From NCBI GenBank assembly GCA_026168455.1, contig CM047431.1, positions 19,890,502 through 19,954,501 of the forward strand: a stretch of 64,000 bases of DNA, read 5' to 3'. This document shows, one piece after another, positions 20,781-32,240 of this stretch. The position numbers and the translations under genes were made by a program. Position 1 is the stretch's first letter; the number at the start of each line of letters is the position of its first letter. The notes below the pieces were generated by a model that did not search any database, was not told where the DNA came from, and saw only the letters and a list, made by a program, of their open reading frames with translations. This DNA is from Theocolax elegans. Its lineage: Eukaryota > Arthropoda > Insecta > Hymenoptera > Cerocephalidae.

Positions 20781-21856
20781 CAGTGCCAGTCACTTACTTT
20801 TACCCCCCCCTGGAGCAAAATAGGATAAAGTTTAAAGTTTTGTATCTTTGAAAGAGATCATCGTACAAAAACCAGTCGGAGACCATTTGAAAGCTTATTT
20901 TAATACCTTTCGATTGGCCTAAGTCACTTATAAAAAATACTATTTTTTGAAACTATTAAATGGCAATAAACTAGTTTCAAAAAAAAATTTTTTGGACACC
21001 TTTTTGAATTCAATGCAGTTTTCAAAAGATTGACGAAACCAAAAAGTTATCCAGATAGATTTTTAGCTTTTTTCAACAGCTTTCGACTGGTTTTTTTTTC
21101 ATTTTTGTAACTTTATTTTAAACAAAGTTACGGTAGTTTTTGCTCGAAAATAGCCTTTTTTTTAAAATCTAAATATATTAAAAACTTTTATAGATACAAA
21201 AAAATGATAAAGAGAAAAAATGTCACTTTTATATCGTAGAATACGAAAATGTTTTAAGTAAGAGCAAACAAAAAAATTTTTTATTAACTGTATATTTTAC
21301 CTCTGCAGGTTGATTTTTTTCAAAGATGATTGTACTTAAAAAAAATACAGGTAATAAAAAATTTTTTTGTTTGCTCTTACTTAAAACATTTTCGTATTCT
21401 ACGATATAAAAGTGACATTTTTTCTCTTTATCATTTTTTTGTATCTATAAAAGTTTTTAATATATTTAGATTTTAAAAAAAAGGCTATTTTCGAGCAAAA
21501 ACTACCGTAACTTTGTTTAAAATAAAGTTACAAAAATGAAAAAAAAACCAGTCGAAAGCTGTTGAAAAAAGCTAAAAATCTATCTGGATAACTTTTTGGT
21601 TTCGTCAATCTTTTGAAAACTGCATTGAATTCAAAAAGGTGTCCAAAAATTTTTTTTTTTAAACTAGTTTATTGCCATTTAATAGTTTCAAAAAATAGTA
21701 TTTTTTATAAGTGACTTAGGCCAATCGAAAGGTATTAAAATAAGCTTTCAAGTGGTCTCCGACTGGTTTTTGTACGATGATCTCTTTCAAAGATACAAAA
21801 CTTTAAACTTTATCCTATTTTGCTCCAGGGGGGGTAAAAGTAAGTGACTGGCAGTG
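20781..21856. mobile_element. TA-flanked palindromic element, 1076 bp
   Basis: Ends are CAGTGCCAGTC and, inverted, CACTGCCAGTC, each next to a TA (20779-20780 and 21857-21858). Arms of about 515 bp pair nearly throughout, with a short spacer near 21300-21335. The CAGT start and TA target suggest a Tc1/mariner-type non-autonomous element. No coding capacity. Confidence 0.85.
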
Positions 21857-22720
21857 TATGAGCGATATATCGTAATGTACGCTGCAATAAGATTTGTTAA
21901 TGAAGTAAACATGCAGTTAATACTTTCATTTTATACATTTAGTAGAACTAAATATGTACATACTGTTATACTTTATACGGTTTTATGAAATGATTGTAAT
22001 ACTTTATTAACAGAGTAATAACATTTTGCTATTTATTTATTTGGGAGATATAGCTCCCTTACATCGACTCACTCGGGGAGTCATACAATTAATAAATTCA
22101 TAGAGAGTCACGCGGGCTCTATCAATGCGGTGAGGCCGCTGAAACCCGTCGTTGTTCACGACGAAAATGCTTCCGAGGCAGCGAGAGCTGTTGTTTTTAT
22201 CCAGGCTTGGCGGTTAGCAGTAGTGGGGGAAACTTTCCCGTTGGGGTGGGATCGGCTAGATCTTTCTTAGGCTTTTGCTTCCCTCACCATAGGCCGTCTC
22301 ACGTACATGCGTCGACGTATCTGTATTGGTAGCCTGAGATGTCGTTGCTCTCAATGTACTTTGTTTTGCGTTATAAATATATTAGGTATTATATTGTTTA
22401 ATTATAATAGAAACGGTATAAGTTTTACAATACGCTTAATCTATACGCAAGTCTTGGTTTATTGTAAATTGCAGTAAACAATAATTTTAAATTTAGTATC
22501 TTATTATTATTACACATGAAATATTTAAATAGATTTTAATAATTTATAACAATTGTTTTATATAGTAATTATTAGCATCTTTGTCAGTTTTGGTCGTATT
22601 GCAATGATATTCAGAGCAAAACTGGCAAATGTGTAAAAAAAATTTATAAAATTATAAATTTTACAATTTTCCACTTTTTAATGTTTAAACTAATTCTTTA
22701 AACATTAAATGTGAAATAAA
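21857..22720. other. Unclassified stretch with GC-richer block
   Basis: Mostly AT-rich. A GC-richer block at about 22030-22350 carries no clear frame or recognised repeat. Confidence 0.4.
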
Positions 22721-22726
22721 AAAAAT

Positions 22727-22803
22727 CTGCCCTCGCCGGGAATCGAACCCCGTCATAGCGCGTGGCAGTCGGGGACTTTACCGCAGAGCTATCTCATTCC
22801 CTT
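22727..22803 (-). repeat. tRNA-Gly-like (GCC) pseudogene or SINE head
   Basis: Read on the minus strand, it has a D-arm-like block, the anticodon-region word CTGCCACGCG, and GGGTTCGATTCCCGGC, an excellent T-arm. The acceptor strands do not pair, so it is not a functional tRNA gene. A T run follows. It may be the head of a second SINE family or a tRNA pseudogene. Confidence 0.55.
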
Positions 22804-23499
22804 ATACGGGATAGTTTGGCATGTCTACATTAGCTAATCGTTAGTGTTAGCTTATGTAGTCATATTCTTTACGCTATTTAACTGAGATAGACATTTAAAT
22901 TTCTGTGTATCGCGTTTAGGATGTCACAAAAGAAATAAAGATTTCGGCAGGTAATTTTAGTTGAAAATTACTGAGTCTTTTTATCAAACTTATGTAAAAT
23001 TAAAATGCATGCCGCCCTAATGCAATTGAAATTTTCCTCTAAGATTAATAATTTTCAGATAGTTTATAGTTGAAATGATAGAATAATCGAGAGAACTACC
23101 CACTCCACCCATATCGGTAAATCGTTAAGTATATGAATATTATGTATAAGCGAAAAATGCGCTTTGAACTTATACTTTTTGCAAACCAATACGAAATTAT
23201 TGATAGAAAAAAAAACAAAGAATCTGTTTGTTCCTTTTTAACCAAAATTCCCCAGTTCTCTTCTGCTCAGGTATGAATGTGAGTCTAAGAGTATTATTAA
23301 GTAAGAAGCAGATGCGCGCCGAAAAACGACGGTCGGAACGAGAGAAAGATCGGACAGAACGCGACTGGAAAACTGTGCTCCGATATGGAACAGTATTTTA
23401 CAAGGAATAGAGAGACCAAGAGGTTATTACAGATCATTGTGAGATAAATTAGAATTAGTAGCTCTAATCGTATACCGTAATTGCAAAGATTTCAGGATC
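22804..23499. other. No gene recognised
   Basis: AT-rich sequence with a short 60-codon + frame at 23228-23410 that I cannot support as a gene. Confidence 0.4.
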
Positions 23500-24020
23500 A
23501 CCGTTCGAGACGCATATTTAGACGAGGTATATAGCTTCGATAGCCTTCCTCAGCAGCTAAATGGATGCATGGCTCCAGCAGCCCAACTCGATATGCAACA
23601 CCCGGAGTTACTACCCAAAACCGAAAACGAAGAAGTGAACTGGTTCGAACAAAGGTATCGAGAAAGCACTGCACTTCAAGCGTTAGGAAGAACTTACGCG
23701 CAATATTTGGAAGTAAAATCTTATGGGGAAAAAGGGTTCGCTGACAGAACTTATCACGGAATCTGCCGTGTTTGCGGAGCGAGAACTTAAGTATGGCGAA
23801 ATTGCGCAACATGTGCTGCAATTCTACTTTTCCGCGCAAGGTCAAAATATTTATACCGAGAGCATGGACTATACAGACAGAGAACACCAACAGGCTTTGG
23901 AATACCCGGTGTGAATTTGGTCGTTTCGTGTCTAAAAGTCGTCGTACTAGAGAAATGGTCTTATCATCCATGAGACTAACAAGCCAAAATACTGTATTTC
24001 GCGGAATGTTCGAAATAAGC
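23500..24020 (+). pseudogene. Unidentified coding remnant upstream of env
   Basis: Overlapping + frames (23569-23790, 23723-23914, 23772-24023) look like one protein broken by frameshifts. It is rich in Gln, Glu and Tyr, with a CRVC motif. I do not recognise it. Position just before the env remnant suggests a retroviral or viral source. Confidence 0.3.
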
Positions 24021-24159
24021 TAAATAAAAACTGATATTGAGCAAAGAAATAGAGAAAACGTGAACCAGCAAAGAATACAAAAATTAAAGAAAAAAAAAAC
24101 ACAAACATATATTTAGGGTTTAACAGTGGGTTGACAAATACGTTACTATTTTTCAGGAA

Positions 24160-25755
24160 TACAAAATGCAAGAACTAACCACTATATTGACACTAATTTC
24201 ACAAAACGTTCCTACATCAGGATTATTTTATGAGAGACATGCGGATGTTAAGTTTACGCGGAATTCTTGGCGGATTATCATCGCAATTATCTTCGACGAT
24301 ATAAAAAAGACGATATCCGACATAATGCATAGATTTATCGACAAAAAGGCAACAAAGTTAGTTGTCCTTTTGGACAGACAAGATGTGATCTGCTGGTGCG
24401 AAAGTTTGCTCCGTTAGAGACAATGTGTAATAACACAGGCGGCGTTATTATACATTAGCGGCACGGACTCTATATTTTGATTTAAAATCGACCATAGACG
24501 AGAGTCATCTAGAGAGATACGACTTAGAAATTACTGTATTAAAATCCCATACAGATAGAATAATCGTAGACTATAGGTTCAAAATAGTATTATTAGAGGG
24601 CAAATTTGAAGAGGATAACGTAAATCGCGACAGAGCCTTAATTTATGAGAAATTTAGTGTTTTAAGAAGGATCAAGTGACTCCAAAAGGAAACCCCGTTG
24701 GATCAATATACTCGTGTAGTTAATAATACGGCAAAACAAATAGAAAAGATGTGGAAGAAAATAACCAAATACAACTCGGAGATATTATACTAACCATCGA
24801 AGAGATCCTTAACGGACGCATCTATCCTCAGCTACTACAGGCTATCTCTAACTACTTAGAAAAATATAACCACCCAGATAAATTTCCATTAGCGCCAAGA
24901 GCACCCATGATCGAGGAACCTAGATATCTCTTATACCAAGTAACCGCCTATACTGTACCCCAACATGTATACGACAATGAATTAAACATCGCTTACATAA
25001 TACCTGACCATCACCATTTCTTGAAACGAGAAAGAATGTATTATATCATCACTTCATCAGAACTGAATTACTGTAAGAAGGTAAAAACTCATTGGCTCTG
25101 TCCCCAGAAACCGAAATTGACTAACATAACTACCTGCGAAACAACGGTCTTAACTAATCCCACTAAAACAAACTACCCGAAATGCAAAACAGCACATAGG
25201 TTAAATACAAAATTAACCTGCATAAAAATCAATACGAAAGACATAATTTTATATTTAACTACCACCCCTACCAATATTACGATGACACGTAGAGAAAGGA
25301 ACAACAGGACCCCATTAGTATACTGAGTGGGAATCCTCCGTGCTAAAAAGAACTGTGCACTCGAGTATAAAGGGGACTCATTGTCTGTAAGGATTTCCAC
25401 ATACCCTGAAAAACACTCAGCACCTTTTATAATGCCAAACGCCTCGCTAGACATCACGCACTTCAGTGAAGTATTTCAAGAAACAAATACTAAATATTTA
25501 TTTCATCGATTGAGTACGCGTCAATACTCTGAGATGTTTTGGGACATCGAGGATCTTTGGATGGAAATAAATAACTTAAAGCAAAAACGCGCCGCATCCC
25601 TCGCACTGTTTGCAACTTGTGTAGTTATGGGGATACTGCTTCTCCTCATAGGGGAAATTATATTATTGATATGGTACTTCAGCCGCACCTTAAATACAAT
25701 TCCAGAGGAGATAGAAAGCACACTTATCTGTAGAAATAAGGCATTATTGAAATAA
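24160..25755 (+). pseudogene. Env of baculovirus-F / errantivirus type, degraded
   Basis: Errantivirus envelope and baculovirus F proteins mediate membrane fusion. An N-terminal stretch (24166-24417) has the SGLFYERHADV-type opening followed by a W-rich strand. A helical stretch follows near 24710-24760. The longest frames (24751-25326, 25327-25755) give the family pattern of spaced Cys (YCKK, LCPQ, CETTVL, KCKT, CIKI) and, near the end, a hydrophobic membrane segment (about 25600-25685) with a short tail. A stop at 25324-25326 separates the last two frames. The assignment is by pattern only. Its parent retroelement is not evident; the gypsy pol upstream is a candidate. Confidence 0.65.
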
Positions 25756-26769
25756 GGGGCATTTTTGAAGTTTTTGAATAGCTCTGTTATAACGTAAAAT
25801 TCATGCTATAATAGGACGGTTTCTATAATAAAAACTATTATTTCAAATCCCCCATAGTTACGAGCTATTCCTGTCAAAATGAAAATCTCATCCTACATTA
25901 TTTGTACTATATACCTGCAAATCACACATGTTAAAAGTATTCATACTAGCTTTCTTTTAATCGTAATCATGTTGAAAAATATTAACTTACTGCTACGGAC
26001 TGTGTATCCAAAGGTTTTTTACTATTTTGGGGTAATTTTGAACACGAACTCTGGGGTAAATTTAAACGTGTTAAGTAAATGCGTGCACGGTGATGTTATA
26101 GCATATTCATCGTGTGTCCAATCTACAAGAAACGAATCCTAAAAAGAGTATAACAATATTGTTAAATGAAAACATCTAAGAGTTGAGAATAATCATTAAA
26201 AAAACAAAAAGTAATGTAGTTAATATTGAAATCAAGTAGAATTTGTAAACGCAGTATAAAATTATTAAATTATATCATTGAATAAATTTACGTTTTATAA
26301 ATATGTTAAATGTTGTATACATTTTATACAAATTTTATTGTAATTTTAATATTTGTATTTTATTTAATAAGTAGGAAATTGTGTATTTAAAAATCAAAAT
26401 TTTTTATTATAAAGCAGAAAGATTTGAACAATTATTTTTCCCTATTTAGCAGTTGCTAGAAAGTATGGATTTGAAGTTCCGTTAGTTTAGAGTATAAAAT
26501 ATTAATCTTTCCATCGAAAAAAAATATATCGCAAATAAGTTTAAAAATACCCCAGGATTTGTTCAAAATTACCCCAGGGTTGGGGCATTTTTGAACAAAA
26601 TGCCTTTTTCTTCAACCGTTACTCAAAATGTCCTATCAATAAATATTGTGGGTAAAAAAATTTGACTTAATAGCTAGAGGCAAGTATTTGAAGTTGCCAT
26701 GGTCCCCAGTATAAAATAATATTGATTTCGTTAAAAAAAAGTTCAAAAATAAGTTGGCGAAATAAGTTA
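25756..26769. other. AT-rich spacer, no gene recognised
   Basis: The phrase GGGGCATTTTTGAA occurs at about 25756 and 26582, and related wording recurs nearby, so this may be part of a low-copy repeat. Confidence 0.4.
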
Positions 26770-27289
26770 TTTTAAACAAATAAGCAGAGAAGAATATTTT
26801 GCATTACATCGCACCGGTTATTTACTAGTAGGGGGATCATCAATACTTAATATTCTCCAAAATAGCACCACTCATAAACCTATCATCTTCGTGGGGAGAA
26901 CGAATAGTACCGGAAACTGTCAAGGAGGCGCATTTGCAGATCCTTGCAGTAACTATAAAGGTGTTTTCAGCCTACTAATTCGTACAACCACTTTGACGTG
27001 CAGGGCGCGCTCCACTTGTAAATACGTTGCATACTACCAGTGGCTCCTCGCTTGTTTGATAGCCTTCTATACATCCTCCTAGGACGTATAAGGTGTTTAT
27101 ACGACCTAGGTGGCTATATGAAAACCGCTCCGTAGGACATATGCGGCGATCAATATATCCTGTGTCGCGCGAATCCGTAGAGTCAACGTGTTTGAAACTC
27201 GTAGTACATGTATCGGAGATATATCTAAGGCTTTTCAAACGTAAACACAACTATATCTTTAATAACTGCGATGTTACAATTAATAATAA

Positions 27290-27740
27290 GTAATTACTAA
27301 ATATTAATTATTCTATGATACTAAATGCAAAATTTAAAAAGTTAAAATGTTTCATAAGTATTAGTATACAAATGTTTAAAAATTATTGACATAATATATA
27401 ATTATTTATATTGTTTAAAAAAGTTTTTATTACATAACTTTTAAATGTAAAATAAATTATTTTGTGAGCAACAAAAGAGACGTACGAATTATAAGGCTGA
27501 AAAATTTTTTGCGCACGATGGGTAAACGTCGCGTCATTACAGTTCTCGGCTCGAATTTCGTGGATGGTAGTAACATCCTTGGCCGCTCGCTGCGCTTACG
27601 ACTGCGGACATACTAACCATCCACGAAATTATCCGCCTCGAGCAGTAATAACGCGAGGCTCACCCAAAGTACATACATAACTAATACGTCGCAGGTTGGG
27701 TAGAATTAAGTATTCGAGATCATACGTCCGTACATTTGGA
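27290..27740. other. Insertion or decayed gap within the chuvirus-like fossil
   Basis: Glycoprotein similarity is lost here and resumes after about 27780. The first part is AT-rich. A GC-richer part contains a 15-bp inverted repeat, AATTTCGTGGATGGT at 27554-27568 and its complement at 27616-27630. It may be a separate inserted element. Confidence 0.4.
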
Positions 27741-28086
27741 TTATAATAAGATGAAACTAGTCTCGGGAGTAACATGTACTTAAGCAAATCTAGAATGTAC
27801 CGAATCAGATGCGTCTGGTTTTCTGGAACCCTTTGCCCGAGGATGCTTGCGAAATAAGTAAATACTCAATTCTTTACGAAGGCTATATAGACAAAATTTA
27901 TGAAGCCCAAGAAAATAGGATCATGTACTCCCTTGAGACCAACGATATTACCTTCGCCTTATGGAAAAAGGGAGAACAAATCGCTTTCGGTTTGCCCGAA
28001 CAGCACATCCGAAATTGTTTATAATGGAAAACGCGAAAGAAAACGGCTTTCTTGGTAAAGAGGTGATAGCAAATAATAACTTAGAT

Positions 28087-28297
28087 TTTTTTTTTATTAT
28101 TTTAACGTCGCTCTTTTTATGCTCCCAAACCTGTGCTAATCAGCGACGGAGGTCATACGATGTCTTGGTGAAGAAAGCACTTGTTGAAAATACATTCGCC
28201 AGTGGTGCTTGTATCAATCGGCCGGGGCCGGGAATCGAATCTGGGACCTCCAGATTACGAGCCCGACGCCCTACCGACCGAGCCATCGCAGGCCTTA
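28087..28297 (-). mobile_element. tRNA-derived SINE, full length, inserted in the viral fossil
   Basis: On the minus strand the head reads GCCTGCGATGGCTC with A-box and B-box (TCGATTCCCGG). The body continues to GGGAGCATAAAAAGAGCGAC and an A/T-rich tail. AATAACTTAGAT flanks both sides (28075-28086 and 28298-28309), a 12-bp target duplication typical of LINE-driven insertion. Confidence 0.93.
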
Positions 28298-29383
28298 AAT
28301 AACTTAGATATTTTTGCCTATATAAACTCAAAATTCTTATATGTAGAAAAGTACGTGCGCCATCAACTTAATCGAATATATTACGATGTTTTAAAACAAA
28401 AATACGAGCTGGAGAGACAGATATTAACAAGCGCTTTAGCCATAGCATCGATTTCTCCGAGTGAAGTCGGGAATCTGTAGTATGAATGAACCAGGATATC
28501 TGACAGTAACAGCCGGAGAGGTTGCACATTTATTAAAATCCTTAAAAGTAGACGTAACAGAGTGAGAAACTGCAGGATACTACGAGCAATTACCTGTGTA
28601 TCGTAACAATAAACCCTACTTCCTAACACGTAAAACCCGTATCTTGCTACGCACGGGCGTAAAACCACTTATCTGCGACTCTCGCTTACCTGTATGTATA
28701 CAATGCACGAATTATGGTTTACATTATTACCAAATCCGGTGAAAGTAAAGGACCCTGAAGTTTTAACTCCCGAAACTAAGCCATCCTGCAAATATGTACG
28801 CCCAGAAACCTTAGCAAGTAGCAGTATTTACGGACAAAAAGATATTATAAAACTACGCGATATGATACTATTTTCATTGGAAGAAATAGCTTTATTAAAT
28901 AAAATAGCTTTAGGGGCACCAGGTAGAAAAATAAATTCGAAAGGTATAACAATGACTAACCTTTGATCAAGAGGCATTAAATAGTTGAGAGGAAACTATC
29001 TTTAATAAAATATGGTCGGATTTTCTCTTGTTCTTGGAAACGGGATGGCGTGATTTATCGGGTTTTTTATGATATGCAGATTAATTAAACTAGTGGTCGA
29101 CGCCATCATTCACGAACATGCTGTACATAGTTTATACGGATTTTCAGTGCATATGATCGAAGCAATTTGAAACTCTTTAACACAATTGATATTACATTTA
29201 GGAACACAAAAAACAAATAAACAAACATTTAATAATGATAGTAACGAACAAGAAAGTAAAAATAGCAACAATCAGGACGAATAACGTAAAACCGAACATT
29301 CACTCGATCGTATAAATAAATCAAAGTTTCATATATATCCTCGTTTAGAAATAAAATCCGAGAACTCCTCCAACACTGTATAA

Positions 29384-30149
29384 ATTTTTTTTCTCTTTCG
29401 TTTAAAAAAAAACAGTAAAGGAAGAAAGGAAATTGAAAGGAACAGTATACATCATTCATCTCACAATGAGCTACAATAAAGTAATCTTTTATACCGAACC
29501 AAATTGTCAAACAATACTATGTATATCTTGCTCTAAAGAAAAGAGCGCATAAAAGGTACATAAAAAATACTATTTTTAGGATTAAAAATGTGAATTCTAT
29601 GTCGCCAAGGTGCCAAGGATTCTATAAACGCTTAAAACATCGATGAACGGTATTTGACAACCAAGAATTGGTAAAAAATTACCCCGTTTTTTACAACAGG
29701 AGGAAAGAAGTCTAGAACTTAGTACGTGCAAAAAACAAGAGAAAAGAGGGACAGAAATCACAAGCACTATGACATTTAGCCCTACAAATACGGATTGCGA
29801 TGAACCCAAATTTCTGATCGAGTCCGGGGCAGAGATAGAAATATTCGGAGAAACAACGAAGACATAGACCAACCGAAAAGAACCGTCCGAAGAGCATGCA
29901 ACACGGGAATACGAAGAAGAGGCCGAAGAAAGCAACTACGTTCTTACACCAATACCTGAGATACTCAACGACGCGAACATACCTGAGCTCAAAAAAGATA
30001 AACTCCGAGTCAACGGTGAGGGACCTCCGTGACCAAAACCCCTTCGAGCTAAGCGAAGAAGAGTAAGTCGGTAAAGAACTAAATTCTAAGGGACCTTTCG
30101 ATCGGAAGATATTGAAAACGTACTCGACGAGTTAAGCAACATCGGCAAC
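29384..30149. other. Mostly unrecognised, coding-like fragments
   Basis: A short + frame from 29769 includes FLIESGAEIEIF, which resembles a retropepsin loop with Glu in place of the catalytic Asp. A longer Glu-rich frame follows to about 30000. Neither is strong enough to name. Confidence 0.3.
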
Positions 30150-30350
30150 GAATTCGACATTAATGCCTCAATAACAGAAGAAATGGAGAAGCCGACCGGA
30201 GAAACTGGCCCGAGTCGCCGACGCGGGATTTTTCTACACCAGAGAAGAGGACAGCGTACAATGAAATATGTGCGTGGTGAGAATGTGGAAATGGAAAAGA
30301 ATTGATGCTCTACACAAAAGGGCGTCCCCGAACTGCTCAATAATAACAGG
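30150..30350 (+). pseudogene. BIR-like (inhibitor of apoptosis repeat) remnant
   Basis: BIR domains bind caspases through a Cys2HisCys zinc site. One frame reads LARVADAGFFYTREEDSVQ, closely like the BIR LA-AGFFYTG--D-V motif. Just downstream a CAW motif (in another frame) is followed by TGA where a zinc Cys is expected. HKRASPNCSI then gives the His-x6-Cys spacing. Frameshifts and the lost Cys make it a fossil. It could derive from a host IAP gene or a DNA virus; the pattern could also be chance. Confidence 0.45.
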
Positions 30351-30562
30351 AAGGAAAAAGTCACTAGACACTTTAAGGAAAAAATTTTTTCATTTATTTA
30401 ACAGTAATTGACAATAATGAATAAATCAATGTTAATATCACTTAAAATTATAACAATATTAAAGTACAAATAATAATATTTATATGGTTGCGGGTTCATT
30501 AATTATTTTTTTTAGTTTTATTTATAAAAAGTTTTTTTTTTTTTTTTTTGTTTTTTTTTTTG

Positions 30563-30774
30563 AGGCCTGCGATGGCTCCGTCGGTAGGGCGTCGGGCTCG
30601 TAATCTGGAGGTCCCAGGTTCGATTCCCGGTCTCTGCCGATTGATACAGCACCACTGGCGAATGTATTTTCGGCAAGTGCTTTCTGTACCAAGACATCGT
30701 ATGACCTCCGTCGCTGATTAGCACCGGTTTGGGAGCATAAAAAGAGCGACGTTAAACTAATAAAAAAAAAAAGA
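30563..30774 (+). mobile_element. tRNA-derived SINE, full length
   Basis: Same family as 28087-28297: tRNA-like head with TGGCTC-GTCGGTAGGGCG and GGTTCGATTCCCGG, the GACCTCCGTCGCTGATTAGC body block, and GAGCGACGTTAAA before an A-rich tail. A T-rich run precedes it, so target duplications cannot be read safely. Confidence 0.9.
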
Positions 30775-31037
30775 AGTTTTTTTAAATATTATTGACATAA
30801 GTTTGATATTATTAATGATATTGCATTTCGTACAAGATATATTAATATTCAAATTTTTGCTACACGTGTAAGTCATCAATGCGGTCAAATTGACAGATAC
30901 TACAAGTGTATAATGACGGGTCGCAAAAATTTGAATTATAGCTTTACCAACTATCTGTGATATAACTAGCAAATTTTGTTTCGGTAAATCTTATTAATAT
31001 TGACTGCTCTTTGCTTAATTGGTGTTGTGTGTTTTAT

Positions 31038-31070
<33 letters not shown>

Positions 31071-31661
31071 AAATAAATTCTATGATGTTATATAAGTACG
31101 ATTCAGAGATGAAAGGTAAAAATAAACTACATAACCTCAATCTTTGTGCAAAAAATTTTTACACTGACGTTTTGCTACTTGCTTATGCTTTTGATTTTAG
31201 AGCGACACATTAGAGATACCATGGAAATTATGAAAAATGCCACATATGTGCATTAATTTGACCAAATAGTGAGTAATTATATTTAAATATATATATATAT
31301 GCAAAATTGTAAAATGCTGATGTAACAAATGATTGTTTCAATCAAGATATAGCCTGATGAGGATGGAGGACTTCCATCGAAACGTCGCCAATTAAATAAA
31401 TTAAATGGTTAGTTCACTAAAAATCGATAAAAACGCCTCTTTTTGAAAAAGTCACCAGATTTATGCGAAAAAAATACAATCGAGAAAATGCAACAATTAG
31501 CATAAAAAAGGGAAAGTAAGGATGAGCCTCTAGAGAAGAGATGCCGACTATGCCAAGAGATACCGATCAAAGGAATGTATCTATATGCAGGCACGCTTTC
31601 AGTTCCAGTAGTTGTTTTCTAAAAACTGAGAGATGCAGTATGTGTGAACAGAAAATATAAA

Positions 31662-31695
<34 letters not shown>

Positions 31696-32240
31696 TGGAG
31701 TAATAAAGGGGAAGCGAATCATAAATACAAATGTGATGTTTAACGACTACATTACGAAATGATTCTATACTATTACATTATGAGTAGATTAGTATAGAAA
31801 ACTTTGCATGTACTATTATACTTACAAAAATTATATTGTTACACACAGTAAAATTTATATCGCAAATAAGGAATAATAAAAAAATGACAGGAAATAATAT
31901 AATAGTGCAGGCAGCATAGGACAGGTGCGCAGAAATAATTCATGCCGTATGCAGCATTGTTAAAGGAAGTGATAGTCCTCCGCTATTGTAGAATCTCCTT
32001 CGAATACTTGCAACAATACAAGTAAATAATACTGAAAAGAAATTAGAGCTGAGGAAAGCAGAGTAGGTTGTTAAAACCTAGTTGCAGGTGAGGAGAAGGA
32101 GAGGTAAAGTGAGGTTATGGTAGTACCTCCACAACACATTAAAAGTGAAGAAAGAAACATTAGCATTTATACCATTACCTTAAATAATCCAGCTCGATGT
32201 TGAAATGAAAATAAAACAGTCGGCTCAGGAACCTGGTGAG
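30775..32240. other. AT-rich, microsatellites only
   Basis: A TTTA run lies at about 31031-31070 and an AC run at about 31664-31693. Several short frames are not supported as genes. Confidence 0.5.
31664..31693. repeat. AC dinucleotide microsatellite
   Basis: About 14-15 uninterrupted AC units following an A run. Confidence 0.95.

Larger units (their letters stand above)
18263..20957 (+). repeat. 1.35-kb direct tandem duplication of the integrase end
   Basis: About 18263-19610 and 19611-20957 are almost identical; two one-base indels near the left end are visible. The left breakpoint coincides with the right terminus of the TA-flanked element. The right breakpoint lies inside the left arm of the palindromic element at 20781. 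Confidence 0.92.
26770..29383 (+). pseudogene. Chuvirus-like (Jingchuvirales) glycoprotein fossil
   Basis: Segments in several frames follow the order of chuvirus glycoproteins. They are an N-terminal EEYFALHRTGYL / TGNCQGGAFADP block (26780-27000), a FWNPLPEDACEISKYSILYE block (27830-27890), THPKLF-type and YINSKFLYVEK blocks on either side of a SINE, and LALASISPSEVG-type, PGYLTVTAGEV and LTPETKPSCKY stretches (28430-28800). A membrane-proximal tail (VVDAIIHEHAVHSLYG, about 29090-29145) and a stop at 29381-29383 complete it. Many stops and frameshifts occur. Related glycoproteins are known as envelope genes of arthropod BEL/Pao elements and as endogenous viral elements; which applies here is open. 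The assignment is by remembered family pattern. Confidence 0.72.

Noticed and set aside
30563..30640. Functional tRNA genes at the SINE heads
   Set aside because: Heads lack proper acceptor pairing, recur with a common body and tail, and carry target duplications.
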